A stretch of 41,709 bases of DNA, from the NCBI GenBank assembly GCA_958296345.1, contig CATQIJ010000022.1, positions 1 to 41,709 on the forward strand, read 5' to 3'. This document shows positions 24,835 through 35,188 of this stretch, in pieces. The position numbers and the translations under genes are program-made. Origin of the DNA: an uncultured Rhizobiaceae bacterium. Its GTDB lineage: Bacteria > Pseudomonadota > Alphaproteobacteria > Rhizobiales > Rhizobiaceae. Under the pieces are notes generated by a model that saw only the letters and a program-made list of their open reading frames with translations, was not told the origin of the DNA and searched no databases. Within the stretch, counting starts at the first letter, position 1; each line of letters begins with the position of its first letter.

Positions 24835-27800
24835 TTATTCAGCCGCTTCTAACATCTCATCAGGTGATGATTTTGAAGTTTTTGACCTAGCCGATTTCTT
24901 TATTGGCGCTTTTTTCTTTTTAGGCATTTGCGTCACATTGGAAGCTGCAATTGCTGCTTCATCATCTTCTACCGCTATCTCTTCTGTTTGCGAAACAGCT
25001 ACTCTCTTTCTTGAAAACAGATTCACGATATTTGTTGGTAGGGTCAACATAACTGGAATTAGAATTAACGTAAGCAAAGTTGAGAAGGCTAAGCCAGAGA
25101 TAATTGCTGTTGAAAGTTGCACCCACCAAATTGCTGTAATTGAACCGACCGTGATGGTTTGAGCAAAGAAGTTTAGGTTTATGGATAGAGCCATTGGTAC
25201 AAGGCCCATAATCGTTGTGACGGTTGTCAGCATAATAGGGCGCATACGTTGGGCAGAGGTTTTTAATACTGCGTCATGAACCGAAGCACCTTCTTCGCGC
25301 AGTCGGTTATAGGTATCAATCAAGACAATCGCATTGTTAACAACAATACCAGCAAGCGCAATGACGCCTGTTCCTGTCATGATAATAGAGAATTTTTGCC
25401 CTGTTAGCATCATACCTATTAATACACCAATGACGGCAAGGATAACGGTCGATAGGGTGAGGAATGTTTGGTAGAATGAGTTATACTGAGTGACCAAAAT
25501 AATAAACATTAAGAAGAGGGCTGCAGCACCTGCTTTTGCAAGAAATTCCCCAGACTCTTTTTGTTCTTCATCAGCACCACGGAATTTTAAGAAGATATTC
25601 TCTTTCCATTCCTGTTCATCAATCCAAGTTTGTATTTCCTTCACTTTATCATCTGGCGTTAAGCCCTCTGCCTTTAATGAAGCTAATAGGTTCGCTTTGA
25701 TGTCCATTGCATAGAGGCCATCGCGGCGTTTTATTGATGTAACTTTTTGCTTTGCTTCCATCTTAATGAAATTAGAAATTGGGACTTGCCCATTGGCTGT
25801 ACGAAGACGTAATTCACTTAGCCTATCAAGCGCGCGTTGCTCCTCAGGAAGACGGACGCGGATATCAATGGAATCATCTGAATCATCAGGGTTTGATGTG
25901 CCAATAAGAGTGCCGTTAGTAATAAGTTGTATCATCGCGCCAACGGTTGGAATGCTCGCGTTGTAGCGACCCGCTTCTTCGCGATCTACAGTAAGTTGCC
26001 AATCGATACCTGGAAGAGGGCGGTCATCTTCAACTTCTTGAAGATCGTTCATTGTGTCCAGCTTTTCACGAACTCTGGTGATTGCTGCAACCATATCTTC
26101 ATAGTTGGTTGACTTGACCTCAAGGCGAACATCTTTGCCTGTTGGTGGGCCACCTTCAAGTTTGCGTAGTTCTATTTTAATGCCTGGAATATTTGCAGTG
26201 CGTTCTCTAATTTCAGCAAATATTTCTACAGCTCTACGTCGATCAGAATAATTTGCAAGTTCAATTGTTATGCTGCCAACAACATCTGCTGGTAAATCTT
26301 GTGGCTGACTTGGATCAACGCCGCCACCACCACCGCCGCCTGGTGCGGTCACCGTCATTACGATGTTGTCTATGCCTCTGACTTTAAGAACTTGGTTCTC
26401 AACATCAATCGATAAATCGCGAATGTCTTTGCCAGATAAATTGCCACGCGCAGAGATGAAAAGTAACGCGATGTCTGGCTCTTCATCAACGAAGAACTCA
26501 ACGCCTTTAGCGTTTTGCGAAAACAGAGTAATTGTTGCGTATGTGATTGCGCCTGCAATTACGAGGATAACAAGGTTGCCCGTAATTCCTTTTGTAATTG
26601 AATGAAGGAACCAGAGATAATATCCAGTAAGGCCTTTGACTTTTGATACATCGATTGCTTCTTTTGACGATAGCATTCTTGCTGTTTCGTCAATTTCTAT
26701 GACACGTTTACTTTGAGCGCCAGCAAACTTTCCTGCAATCTTATAAGTAATGACTGCCGCAAGAATGCCGCCCGCCAATGCTGTCATCCATTGTATGCCA
26801 TTAAGAGGTGAGCCAATTGTAGAGAAGAAGCTGTTGTAAAGTGCTGGCGCTAGCATGTGGTAACCAACGAAGCCGCACGCAATACCAACAAACAGCGTTT
26901 TTAATACTCGGCTATTATGATCAGCAAATGCGCCTAGTTGTGCAAAGGCTACACCCATTGTTGGAGGAATATCAAAGCAGTTAAGAGCGATGCTGATAAA
27001 ACGATGATCACCATGATCGGCAAGTAGCTCATGAACTCACCTGGTACACCTGGCCAAAGTAGAAGTGGCAAGAAGGCTGCAAGCGTTGTCGCTGTTGAAG
27101 AGACGACAGGCCAGAACATTAGCTTTGCGGCGCGAGGGTAGGCGTCTTTTGCTGGCATTCCTTCGGCAATTTTTCGGTTGGCATATTCTGTTACAACAAT
27201 GGCGCCGTCAACGAGCATACCAACGGTTAAAACCATCCCGAACATAACCATCATATTAACGGTTAAGCCAACAGCAGATAGAATTAAGAAACCAACCATA
27301 AAGGATGCTGGAATGGATATTCCGACGAGAATGCCTGAACCAATGCCAAGTGAGGCAACGATAACAATCATTACCAATGCAATTGCTGTCATGATTGCTG
27401 ATTGTAGTGAACCAAGAACTTCGAAGATGAAATTCGACTGATCGATCATATATGTAACTTTGATTGTGCTTGGCCAATCTTTGGTAAAGCCATCAACAAT
27501 TTCGCGAACTTCTTTATTGTTCGCAATAATGTTTGTACCGATGCGTTTTACAACTTCAATCGACATGGCAGGTTTGCCATTCACTCGGGTATAGCTGGAA
27601 GCATCTTTAAAGTTACGTCTGATGTCGGCTACTTCTCCAAGCGTTACAACACCTTCGCCATTTTGCTTAATTGGGATTGAATAAACATCTTGTGCATTTT
27701 CAACGAGGCCAGGGACTTCCAAATTAAAACGAGCGTTCCCATCGTCAATAAAGCCAGCAGGAACAAGGCGGTTATATTGCGCAACAGCGGTTAATAGCTC

Positions 27801-28400
27801 TTCTTGTGTAATGTCATATGACTCAAGCTTTGTAAGGTCTAAAAGAACTTCGATTTGCTCTTCACGTGTACCGCGTAAATTTGCTTCACGAACAGAAGAT
27901 ATCGCTTCAATTTCGTCCTGCAGTTTTTTTGCATGAGTAAAGAGTGTTCGCTCCGGTACATTTCCTGAAAGGGTGACAATAATAGTTGGCTGAAGCGCTA
28001 GATTGGTTGGAAAAATAGCTGGCTCTTCTGCATCTGTTGGTAGTTCTGCTTTTGCCAGATTTACTTTATCTCTAATGTCAGCAAGCACTTTGTCTTTGTC
28101 AGAACCAATATTAAACTCAAGAATGATTGCTGCATGACTTTGAGAGGCAATCGAGGTTATCTCTTTTAAACCTTCAAGCGCCCGTAGTTCTGTTTCCATA
28201 GGGCGCACGAGTAAGCGTTCCGAATCGTCAGGCGACACACCTTGTTGGGTGATTGAAACATAGTAGACGGGTACATCAATATCGGGATTAGCCTCTTTTG
28301 GAATGTTGATGTAAGTCAGCAAGCCAGCCACAACCATGACTACCATCATGGTTAGAACTGTACGGGGTCTGCTTAGAATTGTATCGAGCATCCCAATCAT
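24835..28400 (-). CDS. RND-family efflux permease, frame broken
   Basis: This AcrB-like proton-driven permease is split between two frames. The N-terminal half starts at 28400 and ends in TALIFL near 26965. The second half resumes PTMGVAFAQLG after one missing base, probably CCC read as CC, at about 26961-26965. Restored length is about 1188 residues, long for the family because of a Lys/Ser/Glu-rich cytosolic tail. TM4 reads GMLVDGAIVVTEY: the first of the two proton-relay acidic residues of AcrB is kept, the second is Gly. The start overlaps the membrane-fusion gene stop (ATGA), placing it third in a padR-MFP-RND operon. Substrate unknown. Confidence 0.9.
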
Positions 28401-29516
28401 CCCTGAACTCCTGAAATGATGTTGTTATCCAGAACAGGTTCTACTTGTTCACCTGAAATGACGTATTCCTGACCCATTGTAATGACACGAATGCCAGAGT
28501 TTAATCCTTCAACCCAAAACCCACTCTTTGTTTGTGAGAGTATTTTGACCGCTTTGAATTCAACTTTATCTTCAGTATTAATTGCTTTTACGCCGAGCGT
28601 TCCGTCGTCACTTAACGTAAGCCACGACGGCGAAATTCTAAATGCTGAAGTCTCTTCAAGTTGTATTGATGCACTTGCAGTTAGGCCGCCTTGAATTTTA
28701 TCTTCTGCGTTATCCAAACGAATATCAGTTAAGAAGGTGCGGGTTTGTGGATCAGCAGACGGCGCAATATAGGTTATTGTTCCAACTGTTGTCTTGCCTG
28801 TTACAAGTTCTACTTGAGCTTTCATACCGGGTTTCACAGAATTGATATCGGTTTCTGATAATTGGCCTGTAAAAAACATCGGGTCGCGATCAACCAAGGT
28901 CACACATGTGCCCCCCATCGCTAAGACATCGCCGGGCTCAGCGATGGGGTCTTGGACAATACCTGCTGCGCTGGTTCTTATTTCTGTATATGATAGTTCA
29001 AGTTCTGCGAGGTGCAATTGTGCTTTGGCTGCATTTAAATCAAATTGAATTTCACGGAGTCTTGCGTCTGTTGCAAAGCCTTTTTTACTGAGCTTTTTGT
29101 TTGCTTCATGGTCAGCTTCCATTTGTGCAAGGCGTGCTTTTGCACTTTCCAAGCTTGCTTCACGGGCACCTCGTGCAATTACACAAACTAGTTGGTTCAT
29201 TTGAACGTAATCACCACGGCTAACCAAGCGTTTTTCTAAAATGCCGCTAGTTTCTGCTCTAACAGGCACAATTGCATCTTCTTTTGTTCGCCCACGCAAC
29301 GTAATTGTTTTTGATCTATTCTCAGGATTGAGCGATACATAGCTAACTTTGAAACGTTCATTTGAGGTTTCAAGGTTGCGCTCGGCAATAGGTTTTGCGC
29401 CATTAGCTTCAGCGCCTTGGCCGCCCTACTTCTATATCACCATAATACATCCATACGCCTATTATGGCTGTAATTAGGACTGCCGCAAAATGGGAGCCTT
29501 TTATTGTGAATGTCAT
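28397..29516 (-). CDS. RND membrane-fusion (HlyD/AcrA-type) subunit, frame broken
   Basis: This periplasmic adaptor links the RND permease to an outer-membrane channel. The true start is the ATG at 29516 (MTFTIKGSHFAAVLITAIIG), giving an N-terminal signal anchor, then one base too many in GGG (29424-29426) breaks the frame. After correction it reads GGQGAEANGAKPIAERN and continues without break to LDNNIISGVQG, about 372 residues. The lipoyl-like halves (VPVRAETSGILEKRLVSRGD and TSAAGIVQDPIAEPGDVL) flank a helical hairpin, as in AcrA-type proteins. It lies 55 bp after padR. Confidence 0.88.
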
Positions 29517-29571
29517 ACCTTCAAACCTTGTTCATTTAACCTTGGGGAGGGGAGGCATTATTTTTGTAATT

Positions 29572-30119
29572 TTATTCAGCTGCTTCATCAAGTTTTGCTG
29601 TTTTACCAGCCATTGCAATTAAACTATCGCGGTTGTTTCTTAAAAACTCTAGATCAGCACCTTTCACGTGCATTCCATAGCTTGTTATCCATTGTGTAGC
29701 TGGGTGGTCGCATTCAGATCTTAAGCCAGAAATCATATTTACAAGGCTTTCCATCTCGCCAATGCGTTTATCAATCGCTTTTGTAATAATCTCTGGAGAG
29801 GTTAAGTCAGCGCACATTGCAACTAGAAGAAACTCTGACTTAAATTTGTCGATAGCTGGGGGTGATGAAAGAGTTTGGATGAACTCTTCTCTGCCTTTTG
29901 TCGTGATTGAAAAAACTTTTTTGTCTGGTCTGCCGCTTTGTGATTCTGAGCGTCCAAGCACGAGTCCATCTGCTTCTAGTTTTGCTAAAGTTGGATAGAT
30001 AGAACCGTAGCTAATATCAACAAAATAGCTGAACGAGCCTTCTTGTGATTGCTTTTTAATTTCGTAACCACTTGCATCTTCGAAATTTAAAATAGCTAAA
30101 TGAGTGTTTGAGTATTCAT
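29572..30119 (-). CDS. PadR-family transcriptional regulator, frame broken near start
   Basis: The reading starts at ATG 30119 (MNTQTL), loses one base in a short T run (minus strand, near 30098-30102), and continues LAILNFEDASGYEIKKQ. The winged helix with SYGSIYPTLAKLEADGLV and GRPDKKVFSITTKGREEF is diagnostic of PadR. The C-terminal helical domain contains the dimerisation helices. Restored length is 182 residues. It heads a padR-MFP-RND operon and probably represses it; direct repeats upstream (30148-30188) are candidate sites. A divergent VOC gene begins 233 bp away. Confidence 0.88.
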
Positions 30120-30147
30120 ATAAAATCCAATTACCTTAGCAAAACGA

Positions 30148-30188
30148 GCTATATGCTAATAATATATATGCATTTTTGCTATATGCTA
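30148..30188. promoter_or_regulatory. paired direct repeats upstream of padR
   Basis: GCTATATGCTA occurs at 30148-30158 and again at 30178-30188, 30 bp apart, close to three helical turns, with ATATATATGCAT between them. The pair sits about 29-69 bp upstream of the padR start in a divergent spacer, a plausible PadR operator or promoter region. Confidence 0.5.
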
Positions 30189-30352
30189 TTTCGATATATA
30201 TTAATTAGACATAAATGTGAAGTTTTTATGCTTTATTTTATGTGAAACGTTGTCGCATAATTTTTCTTGCATAATAATTTAAAATTACCTACTACTAGAT
30301 AGGTAGGCTGTTGGCAGTTAAAAGCCGTAAAATAGAACTAAAGGAAAATCCC

Positions 30353-30714
30353 ATGATTGGTTACACAACAATTGGTGTAAAGACATCGAAGCTTCTAAGA
30401 AATTTTATTGCGACTTATTTGATTCAAAAGTTCAAATAGATGCAGGTCGTATTGCAATGATTGGCAAATCGGCAAAAGAGCCAATGGTTGCAGTATGTAC
30501 CCCTTTCAATAAGGAAGCGCCTAGCTGCGGAAATGGTTCTACGATTGCGTTTCCCCAAGAATCTAAAGCAGCTGTTGATGCGATGCACGCTAAAGCTCTT
30601 TCATTAGGTGCAACAGATGATGGCGCGCCAGGTCAGCGTATCGAGGATGTTTTTTATGGCGCATATGCAAAAGACCTCGATGGTAATAAGCTGGCATTCT
30701 ACATATTTGGCTAA
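30353..30714 (+). CDS. VOC-superfamily (glyoxalase-like) protein, frame broken
   Basis: The ATG at 30353, preceded by AAAGGAAAA, opens MIGYTTIGV. After one missing base in AAA (30379-30381) the frame continues DIEASKKFYCDLFDSKVQ. The C-terminal half ends IEDVFYGAYAKDLDGNKLAFYIFG, a classic VOC strand pattern. Corrected length is about 121 residues. These small metal-dependent or metal-free dimers act in glyoxalase, dioxygenase or resistance roles; the specific one is not evident. It is divergent from padR and ends in a strong terminator. Confidence 0.85.
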
Positions 30715-30743
30715 GCAATTACTCATAATGAGAATTAAATATC

Positions 30744-30773
30744 AACTGGGTCTGTTTTACAGCCCAGTTTTTT
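30744..30773 (+). terminator. rho-independent terminator after the VOC gene
   Basis: ACTGGG pairs with CCCAGT and CTGT with ACAG, with one bulged T, followed by six T on the plus strand. It lies 30 bp after the VOC stop and abuts the 3' end of the convergent AMP-binding gene. Confidence 0.8.
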
Positions 30774-32304
30774 ATATCACCAATGCTTTTGCTCTAGCGT
30801 AATCAATTTTACCAGACCCCAATAGGGGGATACTGTTTACAACTTCAATAGCACTAGGTGCGAGTAAATCTGAGTGTCCGTGCTTTCTGATGGCTTTTAA
30901 GAGCTGCGCACGCTCTAAATCTACAGATGTTGTTATCAGTACGATTTTCTCGCCTTTTCTTTTGTCTGGAATTGATACGACAGCATGATCATCATCAGGT
31001 GCTATGGATTTACTAGGCTTTCTATCAAGGTGAGGGAAATCATCTCTCCTGCAATTTTTGCAAAGCGTTTTACGCGACCTTTTATGGCTACAAAACCGTC
31101 TTTGTCGATATCAACAATATCACCGGTGTCATGCCAATCCGTTTCGCGCGGCTGCAAAATACCAGGTTGGTCTGCTTTCATATAACCCAGCATTAGGTTC
31201 GGGTCTTTGATGATAAGTTTTCCGCCATCTACAATTCCATCAACATTTTCAAGCTTTGCTTCAATTCCAGGAAGAAGCTTGCCAACCGTACCTGCTTTCT
31301 TTTCTTCTATTGTGTTAACGGCTAGAACAGGCGCTGCTTCCGTCATGCCAAAACCTTCTAATACATCAACTTCAAAACGTTTCTTCCATGTTTCCATGGT
31401 TTCAAGTTTTACAGGTTCAGCTCCTGCCACAACCATGCGCAGTGATGAAAAATCCTCATCCTTTGCCATGCGAGCATAGCCGCCTAAAAAGGTGTCGGTG
31501 CCAAACAGAATTGTTGATTTAGTTTTAGAGACTGCTTTTGGAGTGATTTTTATAATGAAGTGGTGAAGGGTATAGGAATAACTTTACCCCATAAATAAGT
31601 GGTAGCATCATCCCGCCAGTTAAGCCTAAAGAGTGAAAAACTGGAAGTGCGCTAAACACCTTGTCTTTTGTTTGTGAGAACTTAATTCGTGAGCCTACTT
31701 GGGCAATGTTTGCTAGAATATTTGTATGAGAAAGTACAACACCTTTTGGTAAGCCTTCAGAATCTGACGTAAATAAAATAACTGCAGGATCATTTGAGGT
31801 TGTCTCGGTTAATGGCGTTTTCGCCGTAAGTGCAGATATAATTTTATTGAAGAAGTTCACGCTCTCTCTTACTTCTTCTAGCCAGATGAATTTTAGTCCA
31901 GCAGCTTCCATTGCTTTGACATGCTCATGGAGGTCGCCTTTTTCTATAAAAGCGCGTGAGGAAATAATTCTTTTAACAGCTGCTGTTTCACAGGCTGATA
32001 CAATAGTTGATGGGCCTGCACTGTAGTTTAACATAGCTGGAATGCAGCCTAGTGATTGCAAGGCTAGTAAAGTTACTACGCCGCCTGCTGCATTGGGTAA
32101 AAGAACGCCGACCGCTTCCTGTGCCTTTAAATGGGGTCTAAATTTTCTGGCAAGTACATTAGCGCCAATGAGTAATTTTTTATAAGTGAGGCTACCGCCT
32201 GTTGCATCTTTAAGTATAGGAGTTGATGAACTGTACTTACGACTTGAATCTACAAAAGCTTCAAAAAGCGTCTTGCCTTCAAATTCAGATTTAAACTCAG
32301 TCAT
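30772..32304 (-). CDS. Aas-like AMP-binding acyl-CoA/ACP synthetase, frame broken twice
   Basis: An ANL-superfamily adenylating enzyme is spread over three frame segments. One extra A in A5 (31547-31551) is followed by resumption at ITPKAVSKTKSTILFGT. One base is missing near 31007-31011, followed by SIAPDDDHAVVSIPDKRKGE and a stop at 30774-30772. Restored length is 510 residues from ATG 32304. Motifs GMTEAAPV, DWHDTGDI and RFAKIAGEMISL resemble the synthetase half of Aas, which reacylates lysophospholipids. No PlsC or MFS domain is attached. The P-loop reads TSDSEGLPKG, with Asp where TSGSEG is usual. A longer start at 32331 is possible. Confidence 0.85.
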
Positions 32305-32362
32305 GCTTTCTCCTCCAGCTATCAATATCACAACTGAAGGTTAAGGTTTCAAGTATGAAAAC

Positions 32363-33083
32363 TTATTTACGAAATGCGCTGTGTTCATGGTCATAAATTT
32401 GACCGTTCTGAGTAACGTCACTTGAAACCAATGCCAGTAAGCTTGCTGATATTTCAGATGGATGGGCAATAGTATCTGGATCTTCTCCAGGTATTGCTTG
32501 CGCACGTAGGGCTGTGCGCATGGGCCAGTATTGAGCATATTAACGCGCAATCCAGTCTTCTCGCACTCGGAACTCCAAGTCTTAACCAAAGTTCGCAAGG
32601 CAGATTGTGATGCAGTGAAGGGACCCCAGAATGGTTTGCACTTATCAGGCGCATTCGCTGTCATGAAGATTGCACGAGCATTTTCAGCTTGCCTAATAAT
32701 CCTGAAGTTGAGCGCATAAGGCGGTAATTTGCTGTTACATTTAGTTTCATAACTTTGTCGAAAGCTTTTGGATCCATGTGCTCAAGCGGAGATAGATCGC
32801 CAAGTACGCCTGCGTTTGAAACAAGTATATCTAATTTACCCCAACGCTCATGAATGGATGCGCCTAGACGGTCAATTGCATCAAAGTCTGTTAAGTCCAA
32901 CGGAACTAAGGTTGCAGAGCCGCCTGCTTGTTGAATTTCATCATCTAATTCTTCTAGGCCGCCAACGGTTCTTGCAATTGCAATCACATGGGCGCCAGCT
33001 TTTGCAAGCGTTAACGCGCAATGATAGCCAATGCCGCGTGATGCACCGGTTACTAACGCTATTTTTCCTTCAAGAGATTTCAT
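32363..33083 (-). CDS. SDR-family protein lacking the catalytic triad, frame broken twice
   Basis: A short-chain dehydrogenase/reductase follows purF by two bases, as in related Rhizobiales. The cofactor motif TGASRGIGYH and the NAG motif (SNAGVLG) are intact. The frame needs one base added near 32693-32698 (to reach RQAENARAIFM) and another near 32519-32525 (to reach MRTALRAQAIPGED); it then ends HSAFRK at 32363. Restored length is 240 residues. The usual Ser, YxxxK region reads IFMTANAP and GPFTASQSAL: Tyr is Phe, Lys is Gln, and the Ser is Thr/Ala. If the bases are right, normal SDR catalysis is unlikely. Confidence 0.88.
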
Positions 33084-33085
33084 AA

Positions 33086-34532
33086 TTAGGTGTTTGCTTC
33101 TGATAATAATGATAGATTTGAAATATTGTCGCGGTCTTCGTGGTCGGTTAGCGCCGTTGGATACTCACCGGAAAAACATGCATCGCAATATTGCGGGCTG
33201 TCATTATCACGGCTCGCTTCGCCTGCTGCACGGTAAAGGCCGTCTAGAGAGATAAAACCTAGTGAGTCTACGCGAATGAAGTCTTGCATCTCTTCAATCG
33301 ACATGCGTGATGCTAAAAGCTTATGGCTTTCAGGTGTGTCTACGCCATAAAAGCAAGATGCTCGTGTTGGTGGGCTAGCAATGCGCATGTGTACTGAAGA
33401 GGCACCGGCATCTCGTACCATTTGAACTATTTTTTGCGAGGTTGTTCCACGTACAATGGAGTCATCAACTAGAATAACACGTTTGCCTTCAAGCATGTGT
33501 TTGTTAGCGTTATGTTTAAGCTTCACACCCATGTGACGGATTGAGTCTGAGGGCTGAATGAAAGTTCTGCCAACGTAGTGATTTCGAATGATGCCAAGCT
33601 CAAATGGAACCAGCCCCTTGGGCATAACCAATTGCAGCTGGTACGCCTGAGTCAGGAACGGGTACAACGATATCAGCGTCTGCTGGCGATTCTTTTGCTA
33701 ATTCAACGCCAATTTGTTTGCGAATATCATAGACGCTATTGCCCTCAATAACTGAGTCTGGACGGGCGAAATAGACATATTCAAAGATACAAAAACGTTT
33801 TTTTGCTTCATCAAATGGGCGCAAGCTTTTGATGCCGCGATCTGTAATAATGACCAACTCACCTGGATCAATATCACGAACAAAACGTGCGCCTATAATA
33901 TCTAGTGCACAGGTTTCAGATGCCAGAATGTATGATCCATCCAAATCTCCTAGAACGAGAGGGCGCACGCCAAGCTTATCACGGCAGCCGATCAGTTTTT
34001 TGTTTGTAAGGCCAACAAATGAGAATGCACCTTCAAGTCTGCGAAGTGCTTCTTGTAGGCGATCAACAAACATCGTCTCTTTGCCCATGGCAATAAGATG
34101 AAGGACTGTTTCTGTGTCTGAGGTCGATTGGAATATTGCGCCAGCTTTTTGGAGTTCTAAGCGCAATGTCATTGCATTCGTAATGTTTCCGTTATGCGCA
34201 ACCGCAAAGCCACCACCAGAAAATTCTGCAAAGAATGGCTGGACGTTACGCATCTCATCGCCGCCAGTAGTTGAATAGCGCGTATGGCCAATCGCGCGGT
34301 GACCATCTAGGCGATCAATGACGCTTTTTTTGGTGAAGGTATCACTGATTAGACCCATGTGACGTTCAGCATGAAATTGTTGCCCGTCAAAAGAAACGAT
34401 ACCTGCGCCTTCTTGTCCGCGATGCTGCAGTGCATGTAAGCCTAGAGTTGTTAGGGTCGCTGCATCTTCATTATTGAAAATACCAAATACTCCACATTCT
34501 TCGCGGAGCTTATCATCATCAAGAAATGACAT
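33086..34532 (-). CDS. purF: amidophosphoribosyltransferase, frame broken
   Basis: PurF makes phosphoribosylamine from PRPP and glutamine, the first committed step of purine synthesis. The N-terminal glutaminase nucleophile is Cys13 (LREECGVFGIF), implying a short propeptide as in the Bacillus type. Four cysteines in FCIFEYVYFARP, ASCFYGVDTP and YCDACFSGEYP match the 4Fe-4S ligands of that type. The PRPP loop is VILVDDSIVRGTT. The frame breaks near 33606-33613: AIGYAQGAG should run directly to VPFELGIIRNHYVG. Alignment to the family fits two lost bases better than one gained. A break in this gene argues for local sequence error. Confidence 0.94.
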
Positions 34533-34566
34533 TTAGACCTCTTTCAAGGAGTTGTTGGGTCAGGAT

Positions 34567-35121
34567 TTAAGAGTCTTGACCTTCAGGTTTAGGCTCAGTG
34601 CCAATGCCCAGTTTTTCGAATAAGAATGAGCTAGGGTCGTCTGGAATAGATTCAATAATGCTTTGGCCAACGGAATCGATCATTGTTTTTGACTTGGCTT
34701 CAGTGACCCAAGTTGGAACTTGTTCTGAAATCAGAAATTCTGCAAACATCGTCAATACGGTAACAAGTAAAAACCCTCTGAATGCACCAAAGATAAACCC
34801 TAGTGTTCTATCTAAAGCACCAATTCGGCTATCGACGATAAGGTCAGCAATTTTGATGGTGATAAGGCTTACTATGATCAATGCTATAACAAAGATAATG
34901 GCGCCAGCTACGATGAGTGGCAAAATTTCGTTGCTGGTGATTGAAGCTGTGTAACCAGCCACGAAAGGAGCTAATGATTTGTGGAATAGAAATGCCAAGA
35001 TGAGTGCTACTACCCATGAACCAATGGAAAGTACTTCTCTGGAGAAGCCGCGCACCATGGCTAGCAGGCCTGAAACCAGCATTAAAAAGATTAAAATAAT
35101 GTCCAGCAATTCGATCGGCAT
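34567..35121 (-). CDS. cvpA: CvpA-family membrane protein
   Basis: This 184-residue inner-membrane protein has four hydrophobic segments and the CvpA start LLDIILIFLMLVSGLLAMVRGFSREVLSIGSWV. CvpA was named for colicin V production and is widely linked to purF; its activity is still unclear, with roles in envelope tolerance reported. The tail is soluble and acidic. It lies 34 bp upstream of purF on the same strand. Confidence 0.92.
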   Translation of the reverse strand: MPIELLDIILIFLMLVSGLLAMVRGFSREVLSIGSWVVALILAFLFHKSLAPFVAGYTASITSNEILPLIVAGAIIFVIALIIVSLITIKIADLIVDSRIGALDRTLGFIFGAFRGFLLVTVLTMFAEFLISEQVPTWVTEAKSKTMIDSVGQSIIESIPDDPSSFLFEKLGIGTEPKPEGQDS

Positions 35122-35188
35122 CGTGGACTAACCCCTGTATTTATTGTGTTGGTTGACGATTAGCCCGAATTGCAAAGTTTTTCTAGTC

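Noticed and set aside
32341..32362. SDR end at 32341
   Set aside because: That stop belongs to the shifted frame. The family-like C-terminus (HSAFRK) ends at 32363.
6728..33613. Programmed ribosomal frameshifting as a general explanation
   Set aside because: The sites share no slippery motif or downstream structure, go in both directions, and cluster by region rather than by gene type.
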